Part shown: one piece after another, positions 7,864-16,230 of the stretch
How the letters are laid out: every line of letters begins with the position of its first letter
Position numbering within the stretch: position 1 is the stretch's first letter
Assembly: GCA_964393405.1 (NCBI GenBank)
Contig: CAYMTR010000005.1
Span: 41,197-105,196 of the forward strand
Source of the DNA: CAYMTR01 sp964393405
GTDB lineage: Bacteria > Bacteroidota > Bacteroidia > Bacteroidales > Prolixibacteraceae
DNA: 64,000 nucleotides
Direction of reading: 5' to 3'
Program-made: the position numbers and the translations under genes
Notes under the pieces: generated by a model
The model's database searches: none
Told to the model about the DNA's origin: nothing
What the model saw: the letters and a program-made list of their open reading frames with translations, nothing else

Positions 7864-8949
7864 ATGGAAAAACTAAAATACTTCGTTGTTTTAATCTTAA
7901 TCGCATTTTCATATTCTTGTGAGAATTCCAATAAGAGCAACAAATTTTGGGATGAAGATAAATCTCCTGAAAACATTTCTCAGAAAGTAATAGCTGATTT
8001 TTTCACTCACGATGATTTTTCAATTTATCCTTCAGATCAGTTTTATGCTATCCACTATTCTGAAGTTTGTGCAGCCTACGGGGCTCTAAAGATTTCTGAA
8101 ATCGAATATGATAAAAGCACAGTTGAGAATATTTTCCAAAGATATCTTAAAATTATAACTGACTCAATTCCAATTATAGGCGGACATGTTGATGCTAATG
8201 TTTATGGAATATTACCTCTTGAGCTTTATATTCTTACTAAAGATGAGCGATTTCTAAAACAGGGATTACAGTTTGCTGACCAACAATGGGAAAATCCTCT
8301 TGAAAACGGAATGACAAATCAAACCCGATACTGGATTGATGATATGTATATGATTGGAACACTACAGACTCAGGCATACAGAGCTACCGGAAATAAGATT
8401 TATCTTGAAAGGGCTGCGCTGGAACTTAACGATTACATTCAGAAGCTACAACAACCAAACGGATTATTCTTCCATGGTCCTGAAGCTCCAATGTATTGGG
8501 GTCGTGGAAATGGGTGGGTTGCTGCAAGCATGGCTGAACTCCTATCTGAACTGCCTGATTCTAATCCCTACTACAAAAATATAGCTACTGGCTACAAGAA
8601 AATGATTGATGCACTTGTGAAGTATCAGGCAGAAGATGGAATGTGGCGTCAACTCATTGATGTAGAACATGCATGGAAAGAAACTTCCTCTACTGCAATG
8701 TTTGGATTTGCAATTACTATGGGGGTCAAATCAGGTATCCTTAAGGGAGTTCAGTATTCTGATTCGTATGAAAAGGCATGGAACTCATTAACTGATTATC
8801 TCGACGACTCAGGTAAAGTAAGGGATGTCTGCGTAGGAACAGGCCAACAAAACAATGTTGACTACTATCTAAGCCGTCCAAAATCAACAGGCGACTTCCA
8901 TGGGCAAGCTCCAATTCTATGGTTTGCCTACAGTTTATTAAAACACTAA
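7864..8949 (+). CDS. Glycoside hydrolase family 105-like lipoprotein (unsaturated uronyl hydrolase)
   Basis: The 361-residue protein has a lipoprotein signal (FSYSC, acylated Cys19). Its body resembles GH88/GH105 (alpha/alpha)6-barrel enzymes that remove unsaturated galacturonic acid from pectin or rhamnogalacturonan oligosaccharides made by lyases. Supporting motifs are RYWIDDMYM (Asp159/Asp160, the equivalent of the YteR catalytic Asp region), MYWGRGNGW, WKETSSTAMF, VGTGQQ and GDFHGQAPILW. It is followed 4 bases later by an exported esterase, which fits trimming of decorated pectin fragments. No SusC/SusD pair is in the window. Confidence 0.88.
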   Translation: MEKLKYFVVLILIAFSYSCENSNKSNKFWDEDKSPENISQKVIADFFTHDDFSIYPSDQFYAIHYSEVCAAYGALKISEIEYDKSTVENIFQRYLKIITDSIPIIGGHVDANVYGILPLELYILTKDERFLKQGLQFADQQWENPLENGMTNQTRYWIDDMYMIGTLQTQAYRATGNKIYLERAALELNDYIQKLQQPNGLFFHGPEAPMYWGRGNGWVAASMAELLSELPDSNPYYKNIATGYKKMIDALVKYQAEDGMWRQLIDVEHAWKETSSTAMFGFAITMGVKSGILKGVQYSDSYEKAWNSLTDYLDDSGKVRDVCVGTGQQNNVDYYLSRPKSTGDFHGQAPILWFAYSLLKH

Positions 8950-8953
8950 CCTG

Positions 8954-9787
8954 ATGAAAAAGATATTTTTATTATTGGTTTTAGCATTACTATCTATGTT
9001 GACCATTACCGCTCAGGACACAATCTATTTGTGGCCTTCTCAAGTTCCCGGAGAAACGGAGCCTAAAAGTCTGCCTGAGATTTCTCCAAACAAAAGCAGG
9101 GATGTATTAAGGTTCTCAAAAGTAACGAATCCTTATCTTGTCGTTTTTAAGCCCTCTGAGGACATTAAACCCAATGTTGGCATGATTGTGTGTCCTGGAG
9201 GAGGATATTCGCATCTTGCTGTTAATATTGAAGGTTACGAAGTCGCTGAGTGGCTCAACTCAATTGGGATTACAGCATATGTTCTTATTTATCGGGTACC
9301 TGATAGAAGAGATGGAGCTTTTACAGACATCCAAAGGGCAATTAGAATTGTCAGAAATATCAATTCTAATCAGAAAATTGGAGTTATGGGATTTTCAGCA
9401 GGAGGCAACCTGTCAGCCAAAGCTGCCACTTTGTTTAACATTGATACGTACAGTCATATTGATGAAAAGGATAGTTTAAGTTGCAAACCTGATTTTGCCA
9501 CACTTATTTATCCTGCGTATCTCGACCTAGGTCCGGGTCGATCTATAACTCCCGATTTAATTCTGGGGAAAGAAACACCTCCATTTTTCATATTTGGATG
9601 CAGCGACGATCTGCATGGAAACAGCTGTCTTGTAATGACTTCTGAGCTCAGGGAAAACAAAATACCTATTGAGTTGCATTTCTATAATGAAGGAGGACAT
9701 GGTTATGGCCTGCGAAAAGGGAACATAGCTGCAGAAAAATGGCCTGAACTGTTTAATTTATGGCTTAAAAAAATTATCATTAACTGA
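8954..9787 (+). CDS. Exported alpha/beta-hydrolase, carbohydrate esterase-like
   Basis: A signal peptide (MKKIFLLLVLALLSMLTITAQ) is followed by an esterase/lipase fold: oxyanion loop CPGGGYSHL (about 80), nucleophile elbow GFSAGG with Ser148, and catalytic His249 in EGGHGYG. The layout matches the BD-FAE/acetyl-xylan-esterase-like family common in Bacteroidota polysaccharide loci. Together with the preceding GH105 gene it probably removes acetyl or similar esters from oligosaccharides in the periplasm. The substrate is an inference from context. Confidence 0.85.
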   Translation: MKKIFLLLVLALLSMLTITAQDTIYLWPSQVPGETEPKSLPEISPNKSRDVLRFSKVTNPYLVVFKPSEDIKPNVGMIVCPGGGYSHLAVNIEGYEVAEWLNSIGITAYVLIYRVPDRRDGAFTDIQRAIRIVRNINSNQKIGVMGFSAGGNLSAKAATLFNIDTYSHIDEKDSLSCKPDFATLIYPAYLDLGPGRSITPDLILGKETPPFFIFGCSDDLHGNSCLVMTSELRENKIPIELHFYNEGGHGYGLRKGNIAAEKWPELFNLWLKKIIIN

Positions 9788-9827
9788 ATCAATTATTTAT
9801 ATTTTCACTTATTTTGAACAAAAAAAA

Positions 9828-10511
9828 GTGAATTCCAAAACACTGATCTGGTCAACAATTTTTGCAATCTCAATGGGCTTCTTCGAAAGTTCAGTTGTCG
9901 TTTATTTACGTGAGATTGCTTATCCTGAAGGTTTTTGCTTCCCATTGAAAGCACTTTCACACACTTTATCTGTTACCGAAATACTACGGGAGTTATTTTC
10001 AATGGCAATGCTGATTTCAATTTCTTTCTTGCTGACTAAAAGAGGAATAGAACGATTTGCATGGTTCTTGTACAACTTTGCCGTGTGGGATATTTTTTAC
10101 TACATATTTCTGAAGTTATTAATTGGATGGCCTGAATCCTTTTTAACTACCGACATCCTGTTCTTGATTCCGGTTATTTGGACAGGCCCTGTTCTTTCCC
10201 CTATTTTACTATCCGTGCTGATGATACTTTTGGCTGTTTTTATCCTCAACTTTTCAAAAAAGATCAGATATCTTAGGTTCAGAATTAACGAACTGGCAAT
10301 TTTAACAAGCGGTTCATTATTGGCAATTCTTTCTTTTACACTTGATTATTTCATTGATAGCCGAAGCAATTCGCTCAGCAACATTGGAAATCCATTAGTT
10401 AAGTATATACCCGGAGAATTCAACTGGATAATATTTGGCATAGGATTTTTAACTATAACGTGGGGTATACTTCTGTTCTTCTTTCACAATAAAAAGGCAG
10501 GAAGAAAATAA
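9828..10511 (+). CDS. Polytopic membrane protein of unknown function, 227 aa
   Basis: It begins with a GTG codon (MNSKTLIWSTIFAISMGFFE). About six hydrophobic helices are visible (residues ~8-28, 52-68, 78-97, 107-127, 145-170 and 195-218). Conserved-looking polar residues are few: FFESSVVVYLRE in the first helix region and FAVWDIFYY. I do not recognise the family. It follows the esterase gene by 40 bp on the same strand and converges on the cytochrome bd operon. Confidence 0.7.
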   Translation: MNSKTLIWSTIFAISMGFFESSVVVYLREIAYPEGFCFPLKALSHTLSVTEILRELFSMAMLISISFLLTKRGIERFAWFLYNFAVWDIFYYIFLKLLIGWPESFLTTDILFLIPVIWTGPVLSPILLSVLMILLAVFILNFSKKIRYLRFRINELAILTSGSLLAILSFTLDYFIDSRSNSLSNIGNPLVKYIPGEFNWIIFGIGFLTITWGILLFFFHNKKAGRK

Positions 10512-10513
10512 AA

Positions 10514-10627
10514 CTACTTATTGTCGTGCTTTGATTCAAAGTGCTTTATAGCATACCTGATTAACAGAAATGACACCACAATTACAATTGGCCAAATAAG
10601 CATGTATAATATTCCCTGAATTATCAT
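10514..10627 (-). CDS. CydX-like microprotein of the cytochrome bd oxidase, 37 aa
   Basis: Reading the minus strand from ATG 10627 gives a 37-residue protein: MIIQGILYML, then a hydrophobic helix WPIVIVVSFLLI, then RYAIKHFESKHDNK and TAG. It starts 53 bp after the cydB stop on the same strand, preceded by AAAAAGGGAAAA, a purine-rich ribosome site. E. coli CydX, a small bd-oxidase subunit, also has 37 residues, one membrane helix and, from memory, an ALEHVES segment just after it; here it is AIKHFES. Size, topology, position and that motif make a CydX-like subunit likely. Assignment is by inspection only. Confidence 0.72.
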   Translation of the reverse strand: MIIQGILYMLIWPIVIVVSFLLIRYAIKHFESKHDNK

Positions 10628-10680
10628 TTTTCCCTTTTTATAAATTTACGAATTTATCTTTTTACTCCCTAACTTATTTT

Positions 10681-11811
10681 TCAATATTTGTGCGAACTAC
10701 TGTCCATTTCTTCTTTGTCTATCTTCTTATTGTTGATGGATTTCCATGCAAACCAAATATATGCAATCACAAACGGAACCATCAATGAAACGTAAGACAT
10801 CACTTTAAGTGTAAATTCGCTGGATGAACTATTTCTAATGTTCAGCGAAGAAGGAAGATCATAAATCGATGGATAATAACACGTTCCGTTAAAACCCGCT
10901 AAAAGAAACAAGGAAAAAACAGTTAAGACTGTTCCAATACCTGAGAACCAAATTCCTTTGCCGTGTTTTTTAAATAAATCTGAATATATTCCAAATAAAA
11001 CACCTATATTGCCTACCAGCATTAATATCATCACAATGGGCATCTGTAATAGGTTTTGCAGGTATTTAAACTTTTCTTCAGAAACAATCATTGTGTTTTC
11101 ATCAAAGGCAAAACCCTTCTTTAAAAGCAGCCAAATCAAAAAATAAAGAAAGAATACAAGGAAAAAAACCGAATTATAAAGAAGATGTTTTTTAGACCTT
11201 TCAATTATTTCTTTTTCTTCAATAGTATTTAAAAAGTATTGAAGAGCAAGAACCCTTGATAATCCAAATACTGATAATCCTAAAGCAACGTTGTGAAAAT
11301 TAAGAACAGCCTCAAGTCCCCTCCATGATGTAGCCCATCCAACTTGATTATAGTCGTTAAGAATAAAGTATGCTCCATTGAAAAAAGTACCAACAGCTAC
11401 TCCAATTAATAGTGTTCCAAGAAATCCGTTTATTATCAGGAAAATCTCATATGTTTTACTCCCAAGAATATTGGCAGGTTTTGATCTGAATTCATAGGAA
11501 ACTGCTTGAAGGATAAACGACAGTAGTATTGCTGTCCAAACCCAATAGGCTCCTCCAAAGCTTGTTGCATAAAATAATGGGAATGAGGCAAAGAAAGCAC
11601 CACCAAAAGTCACAAGAGTTGTAAATGTAAATTCCCATTTACGCCCAAGAGTGTTGACAATCATAGTTTTCTGAATATCAGTCTTGCCTATTGTATAAAG
11701 CAGCGACTGCCCTCCTTGTACGAACATTAGGAAAACAAGCAATGAACCAAGCAGGGATATTATCATCCACCAATATTCTTGTAAAAATGAATATGTTATT
11801 GCAGCAATCAT
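10681..11811 (-). CDS. cydB: Cytochrome bd ubiquinol oxidase subunit II
   Basis: A 376-residue integral membrane protein with about eight to nine helices that pairs with CydA in the quinol-oxidising, oxygen-reducing bd complex. Typical features are the N-terminal helix with FLQEYWWMIISLLGSLLVFLMFVQGGQSL, the W-E-x-x-F segment (NTLGRKWEFTFTTLVTFGGAFFASFPLFY) and a helix with TYEIFLIINGFLGTLL. It overlaps the end of cydA by 4 bases (ATGA), so the two are translationally coupled. CydB lacks haem-binding residues in this family and is expected to be mainly structural. Confidence 0.94.
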   Translation of the reverse strand: MIAAITYSFLQEYWWMIISLLGSLLVFLMFVQGGQSLLYTIGKTDIQKTMIVNTLGRKWEFTFTTLVTFGGAFFASFPLFYATSFGGAYWVWTAILLSFILQAVSYEFRSKPANILGSKTYEIFLIINGFLGTLLIGVAVGTFFNGAYFILNDYNQVGWATSWRGLEAVLNFHNVALGLSVFGLSRVLALQYFLNTIEEKEIIERSKKHLLYNSVFFLVFFLYFLIWLLLKKGFAFDENTMIVSEEKFKYLQNLLQMPIVMILMLVGNIGVLFGIYSDLFKKHGKGIWFSGIGTVLTVFSLFLLAGFNGTCYYPSIYDLPSSLNIRNSSSSEFTLKVMSYVSLMVPFVIAYIWFAWKSINNKKIDKEEMDSSSHKY

Positions 11812-13382
11812 TTCACTGTCCCTCCTTCATCTTTAGGTCCATTTTTAATTTGTTTAAGCATTATGCTTATTTCAGCAATCAGAAGTGTCGTAAATATTAC
11901 AGCGAACAACATAAACGTAATCATTACCGATTCTTTACCAATCCTTGAAACTGCTGTTGTTGTAGGCATAAGATCCTGAATCACCCATGGTTGTCTTCCA
12001 AATTCAGCTACCAGCCACCCTAACTCAGATGCAAGATATGCCAGAGGAATTGATAATAGTGATATCCATAGAAACCATTTATATTTTTCAATCTTGTTCT
12101 TATTAACAAACCATAGTGATAGAACGAAAATCCCTAAGAATAAAAATCCAAGCATCACCATAATGTGAAAGCTATAAAACGAAACAGGGACATTTGGTAT
12201 AAGAAAAGCTGTGTCCTTGATGTAGCCATATCCAAGGTACTTAAAATGCTCCTTCTGAAATTTGTCACTAACCAGAGTGCTCTTTATTTCTTCAGCAAGT
12301 AAAAGGTTACCCGATTTCTTTGCTTCTTTGAAATCTGATAATGTTCTTACAGCAATCCTGCCCCTCTTGATTTTCTCGTCTGCCGACATAACACCATATT
12401 TTTCATTTCCATATATCAAATCATTGATACCTGGAACAAAAGAATCGGCTTTTCTGAAAGACATAAGAGACAGCAATTTGGGCACCTCAATTTTCATTAC
12501 AAACTCTCTCAGATTCTCATTATCAGGGTCTTGTTTAGTCGGGGAGAGTACCCCAATTAGAACTAAGCCTGCCCCCTCTTTACCATTGTTAAGTCCTTCC
12601 ATTGCTGCGAGTTTCATAGGCTGATGTTTTGCAACCTGAACAGCAGAGCCGTCACCAGAGAATATAAGCGCGAAGGAAGAAATAACACCAAATATTCCTG
12701 CAACTATGATACTCTTCTTCGCCAGCATGATATTTTTCTTTTTCAATAAAAACCATGCAGATACTCCAATGACAAATATTGAAGAAAGCACAAATCCTGA
12801 ATTTATCGTATGAATGAATTTATTAACAGCTATAGGAGAAAATAATACTTCCCAGAAATTTGTCATTTCATTTCTTGCAGTTTCAGGATTAAAAACTGTA
12901 CCAACAGGATTTTGCATCCAAGCATTTGCAACAAGAATCCATAATGCAGAAAGATTTGCACCTATCGCCACAAGCCATGACGAAACAAGGTGAAATTTCT
13001 TACCCACTTTATTCCAGCCAAAGAACATTACTGCTATGAATGTCGATTCCATGAAAAAGGCCATAATCCCCTCTATTGCAAGTGGCGCTCCAAAAATATC
13101 TCCAACAAACCAAGAATAATTAGACCAGTTAGTCCCGAACTCAAATTCAAGTATTATTCCTGTTGCAACCCCTATTGCAAAGTTCACTCCAAATAATGTC
13201 ATCCAAAATTTAGTTATCTTCTTCCATTCAGGATTACCGGTTTTCACATAAATAGTTTCCATCATTGCAATAATGAAGGAAGTTCCAAGTGTTAAAGGAA
13301 CAAACAACCAATGGTACATTGCGGTAAGTGCAAATTGAGCCCGCGACCAGTTTACAAGTGATAAATCAACTGCTTCAAACAT
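11808..13382 (-). CDS. cydA: Cytochrome bd ubiquinol oxidase subunit I
   Basis: The 524-residue catalytic subunit binds haems b558, b595 and d and oxidises quinol, reducing O2 to water without pumping. Recognisable elements are SRAQFALTAMYHWLFVPLTLG (haem-ligand His near residue 24), FIHTINSGFVL (second His), SFHIMVMLG (haem-ligand Met) and ELGWLVAEFGRQPWVI in the quinol-binding region. A long soluble stretch (about residues 265-385) corresponds to the Q-loop. It follows the DUF4492 gene by 10 bp and overlaps cydB. The set serves high-affinity respiration or oxygen scavenging. Confidence 0.96.
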   Translation of the reverse strand: MFEAVDLSLVNWSRAQFALTAMYHWLFVPLTLGTSFIIAMMETIYVKTGNPEWKKITKFWMTLFGVNFAIGVATGIILEFEFGTNWSNYSWFVGDIFGAPLAIEGIMAFFMESTFIAVMFFGWNKVGKKFHLVSSWLVAIGANLSALWILVANAWMQNPVGTVFNPETARNEMTNFWEVLFSPIAVNKFIHTINSGFVLSSIFVIGVSAWFLLKKKNIMLAKKSIIVAGIFGVISSFALIFSGDGSAVQVAKHQPMKLAAMEGLNNGKEGAGLVLIGVLSPTKQDPDNENLREFVMKIEVPKLLSLMSFRKADSFVPGINDLIYGNEKYGVMSADEKIKRGRIAVRTLSDFKEAKKSGNLLLAEEIKSTLVSDKFQKEHFKYLGYGYIKDTAFLIPNVPVSFYSFHIMVMLGFLFLGIFVLSLWFVNKNKIEKYKWFLWISLLSIPLAYLASELGWLVAEFGRQPWVIQDLMPTTTAVSRIGKESVMITFMLFAVIFTTLLIAEISIMLKQIKNGPKDEGGTVK

Positions 13383-13392
13383 ATCTAAGTCT

Positions 13393-13605
13393 TTATTTCA
13401 GGTTAGTAAGGTTCTCTAATACATGTTGGCTCCTTTCACTATCGCTCGAGAAATCCCTCTTCAGGATATCCGGGAAAAAGAAAATTTTTAAAACGAAGAA
13501 TATTATAAACAACTTGATGATTATAATAACCCATACACTTTTCCCCCAGGTCATATTCTTGAATCCGTCGTAATAAAAGTTAAATATGCGTTTAAACAGA
13601 GCCAT
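13393..13605 (-). CDS. DUF4492 family small membrane protein, cydA-linked
   Basis: The 70-residue protein (ATG at 13605; the codon before it in frame is TTG) reads MALFKRIFNFYYDGFKNMTW, then a single hydrophobic helix (about 25-45) with KLFIIFFVLKIFFFPD, then a charged tail. This matches DUF4492, a Bacteroidota family found directly upstream of cydA. Its 3' end is 10 bp from the cydA start, so it is the first gene of the bd oxidase operon. A role as accessory or assembly subunit is inferred from the gene order. Confidence 0.85.
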   Translation of the reverse strand: MALFKRIFNFYYDGFKNMTWGKSVWVIIIIKLFIIFFVLKIFFFPDILKRDFSSDSERSQHVLENLTNLK

Positions 13606-13820
13606 CAATTGAATTTTAAAAACTATGTTAATTTATAAAAAATCGATTAAATAATTTCTTAAAAGTCTTAAATTAATCTAAATATAGCTTGCTTCATTAA
13701 ACAAAAGAAAGAAAATTGAACAGATAGTAAAAGTAAGATAAGCATTATACTTCATTCAAACTTCACCCCAATTCACTTTAATGGAAGATGAGTAAAAGGG
13801 AAATGAAAGCAATAGGTACG

Positions 13821-13845
13821 AAAAAGACTGTCATTTCTGACAGTC
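13821..13845 (-). terminator. Terminator of the isoprenoid-synthase-like gene
   Basis: An 8-bp perfect stem (GACTGTCA at 13826-13833 and TGACAGTC at 13838-13845, loop TTTC on the plus strand) is followed on the minus strand by five T. It lies 55 bases past the stop at 13901. The rest of 13606-13820 is AT-rich with no gene I can support and should hold the promoter of the bd oxidase operon, although I found no strict consensus there. Confidence 0.75.
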
Positions 13846-13900
13846 CTCTTCTTAACTAACAAACCTAAATTAAGTGATTACACCTTTCTTAAACCTAAAC

Positions 13901-15148
13901 TTATATGAACGCTAATTCTGTTTCTTTTTGTTGAAAAACATATTCCTCAATCTTCTTCATCATTGAAATACGATTTGGTTCAATATGCTTTCTTCTTTTT
14001 CTGATAAATGAGTAGCGGAAAGGAGAATATTTTTCAAACACTTTCACATATAGTGGTTTGTAGAATAACTCATTAATACCTACCGCCTCATTTATAAGGT
14101 ATGCGAGACTCTTTTTCATCAAACTTCTAAGTTCTTCAAGTTTACTTCCGTTAAACGGACTCATATCGTTCATAACAACATTGCTGAATGAAAAAGTCCT
14201 ATTTGTAAATTCCTCAAGCTTACCATTATATGTGGCATTTGTAAACATTGTTTCCAATTGACCTTCTATATCTTCTTCAATATCTTGTATATCGTCGACA
14301 AACTGCAGAAATGTACCAAACCCAAAGCAAAACCATTCCTGTTCCCTTGTAAGTGAGCCGTTTATCAAATAACCATCAGCAAGAACAGAAGCACCACCTT
14401 TTTCAATACAAATTGACAATAAGTCGCTTTCAGTCAAGTTGCTTTTATCATTCATCAGGCATATGCTTTTTGTCTGGGCATCGTGAATTGCAATAAGACT
14501 GTCGTATACCCGTGGATAAAGTATTCTGTTCCAATCCAGTTCTATCAATGTAACAAGGTCAAATATCTTTTTTTCATTCTGATTAGCAGGTATAACATGC
14601 TCTCCAATTAATCTTCTTCTGAACCTAAGGCTAAACATCAGCTTTTCACTCTTCGAAACTTTAGGATTATCTAGATAATTATCGCTGTATGGATAAAGCA
14701 TGCTGTATGCAAAAATAGATGGAGTTACAATAACCGGCTCATTCATTAAAAGTTGCAAACTATTGATTATCCACAAATTTCGGCAAGCCTGAAAAATATC
14801 GTCCATTTGTATAGTTGAATCAAACTTTCGGGCCATTTTCATAAATTCCTTGGTAGCTGAAGTAAAACCATTGCCGGAAATAACTCCAATTTCATCATCA
14901 GAAAAATTAAAAACATTTTTGGCATAAACCATCATGTTCTCTTTAAATTTCTCCTTCACTTGCTTTTTATTTGATGGATTCAGGGCTTGGGAACCTGATT
15001 TTTCCATAATTTTTTTTGAAAAACGCTCCATCCCTTCTTCCCTTCTGAGCTTTTCTTTATAATCAATTTCATCCCCTAACTCAGGAATATCTATTGAAGC
15101 ATTGTCCCAGAGGTTAATAAATTCGTTAACTAATTGATTTGTGTTCAT
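13901..15148 (-). CDS. Class I isoprenoid-synthase-like enzyme, 415 aa
   Basis: This all-helical protein has two Asp-rich motifs in the order and spacing of class I isoprenoid synthases: DNYLDN (D156/D160) and FVDDIQDIEED (D285, D286, D289, D293), plus EKGG...LADGY (249-260) between them. Such motifs bind Mg2+ and the diphosphate of prenyl donors. It is longer than ordinary polyprenyl synthases and lacks the exact DDxxD/GGxxxR pair. I recall Bacteroidota relatives named only 'class 1 isoprenoid biosynthesis enzyme'. The start is uncertain: ATG 15184 would add 12 residues; I prefer 15148 (MNTNQLVNEF). Neighbours give no pathway. The product is unknown. Confidence 0.72.
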   Translation of the reverse strand: MNTNQLVNEFINLWDNASIDIPELGDEIDYKEKLRREEGMERFSKKIMEKSGSQALNPSNKKQVKEKFKENMMVYAKNVFNFSDDEIGVISGNGFTSATKEFMKMARKFDSTIQMDDIFQACRNLWIINSLQLLMNEPVIVTPSIFAYSMLYPYSDNYLDNPKVSKSEKLMFSLRFRRRLIGEHVIPANQNEKKIFDLVTLIELDWNRILYPRVYDSLIAIHDAQTKSICLMNDKSNLTESDLLSICIEKGGASVLADGYLINGSLTREQEWFCFGFGTFLQFVDDIQDIEEDIEGQLETMFTNATYNGKLEEFTNRTFSFSNVVMNDMSPFNGSKLEELRSLMKKSLAYLINEAVGINELFYKPLYVKVFEKYSPFRYSFIRKRRKHIEPNRISMMKKIEEYVFQQKETELAFI

Positions 15149-15269
15149 GGCTATTTTCTGAGTGCTTTTATATTTACATGACAAATGAAAGGAGTTTTCC
15201 CCTTAAAGAATAATTGTAAAAAGGTGAATGGTGGAAAATAACCTGTGGATGTCGAATAAAGAGAGTAAA

Positions 15270-15695
15270 CTAAATTTCTTCTCTTCTTTTGATAACAGAC
15301 TTTACAACATCTACTATTTCATCTGATATTGCCAGTCTTCCGTTTACAATACAAGTAGTAGTGACTAATCCCTTAAGACAACATTTCATGTCGGGAAGCC
15401 TGAAAATATCCTGATAGAACAGCTGTTTCACTCCTTCCTGTTCGACCCTTAATTTAACAACAAAGCTGTCTCTGCTCCTCAAGGGTGTTTTATAGGCCAG
15501 GTCGACTCTTGCAACTACAGCAAAAATATTTCTTTTAAAAAGGTCCTCAAAGTCGAGTCCAATGCTCAGTAGAAACTGATGTCGGGTATGCTCAAGATAA
15601 TTCTGATATACCGAGTTATTAACAATTCCCTGTAAATCACACTCATAGTCGCGCACTTTAAATTCCAGCTCGTAGTCGTATTTATGATTCATCAT
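15270..15695 (-). CDS. Acyl-CoA thioesterase, 4HBT/YbgC-like hotdog fold
   Basis: The 141-residue protein has the family signature YECDLQGIVNNSVYQNYLEHTR, with the conserved Asp about residue 20 and the VNNxxYxxYxE helix, followed by VVARVDLAYKTPLRSRDSF. It should hydrolyse acyl-CoA or acyl-ACP thioesters in the cytoplasm. Length is typical of single-domain hotdog thioesterases. Two consecutive ATG codons open the gene; either could be used. The substrate is not predictable. It lies 121 bp upstream of the isoprenoid-synthase-like gene on the same strand, so a link is possible but unproven. Confidence 0.85.
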   Translation of the reverse strand: MMNHKYDYELEFKVRDYECDLQGIVNNSVYQNYLEHTRHQFLLSIGLDFEDLFKRNIFAVVARVDLAYKTPLRSRDSFVVKLRVEQEGVKQLFYQDIFRLPDMKCCLKGLVTTTCIVNGRLAISDEIVDVVKSVIKRREEI

Positions 15696-15767
15696 TGAAA
15701 TTTTAAGTTTCCGAAAATAGCTATGTAATATTTAAAATACAATAGTTGTATAAAATCAAGCTAAATT

Positions 15768-16100
15768 TTACTCTCCTTCAAATAATTCAATCAGTTTATT
15801 AATTCTATCAACTAACTCATTCAAGCTGAAATATCTTACTTCTCTGAAGTATTCCTTACCCTGAATAAAAAAAATTATAGCAGGAGTTGTAAAAACAGAA
15901 TAACTTACTGCCAGTTCCGGAAAATCCACAACAGGAATTTCAACAATCTTTACTGACTTAAGATCTTTGTCCTTGATATCTTTAATTTTTGATTTTAAAG
16001 CGTGGCAAACACTACATGAATCGTTGGAGAAAAAACTTAAAAGGTAAACGTTTTCCTTCAAATCTGATTCAAATTGAGATATATCTTTAATAAGTTTCAT
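15768..16100 (-). CDS. Thioredoxin-like protein
   Basis: The 110-residue protein has a thioredoxin fold with active-site SCSVCHALK (CxxC) near residue 30 and the cis-Pro segment FTTPAIIFF. There is no signal peptide, so it should work in the cytoplasm as a thiol reductant or chaperone. The ATG at 16100 is preferred; the reading frame can be extended to a TTG at 16109. TAGAATTTG lies just upstream, close to a -7 element and only six bases from the ATG. The CSVC pair differs from classical CGPC, so this is a divergent member. Confidence 0.82.
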   Translation of the reverse strand: MKLIKDISQFESDLKENVYLLSFFSNDSCSVCHALKSKIKDIKDKDLKSVKIVEIPVVDFPELAVSYSVFTTPAIIFFIQGKEYFREVRYFSLNELVDRINKLIELFEGE

Positions 16101-16230
16101 GACATTCAAATTCTAAATTTTAAAGTTATATTAATGTCACCTATAAAGTTCAACAGTTTACCGAAAAAATGAAGGTAGAATAAAAAAAGTGTTCATATTT
16201 TTAGCTGAAAATTAAAAAAAAATCAATAAA

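Noticed and set aside
13901..16100. Terpene biosynthetic gene cluster around the isoprenoid-synthase-like gene
   Set aside because: The neighbours (thioesterase, thioredoxin, bd oxidase) do not make a pathway, and the gene has its own terminator.
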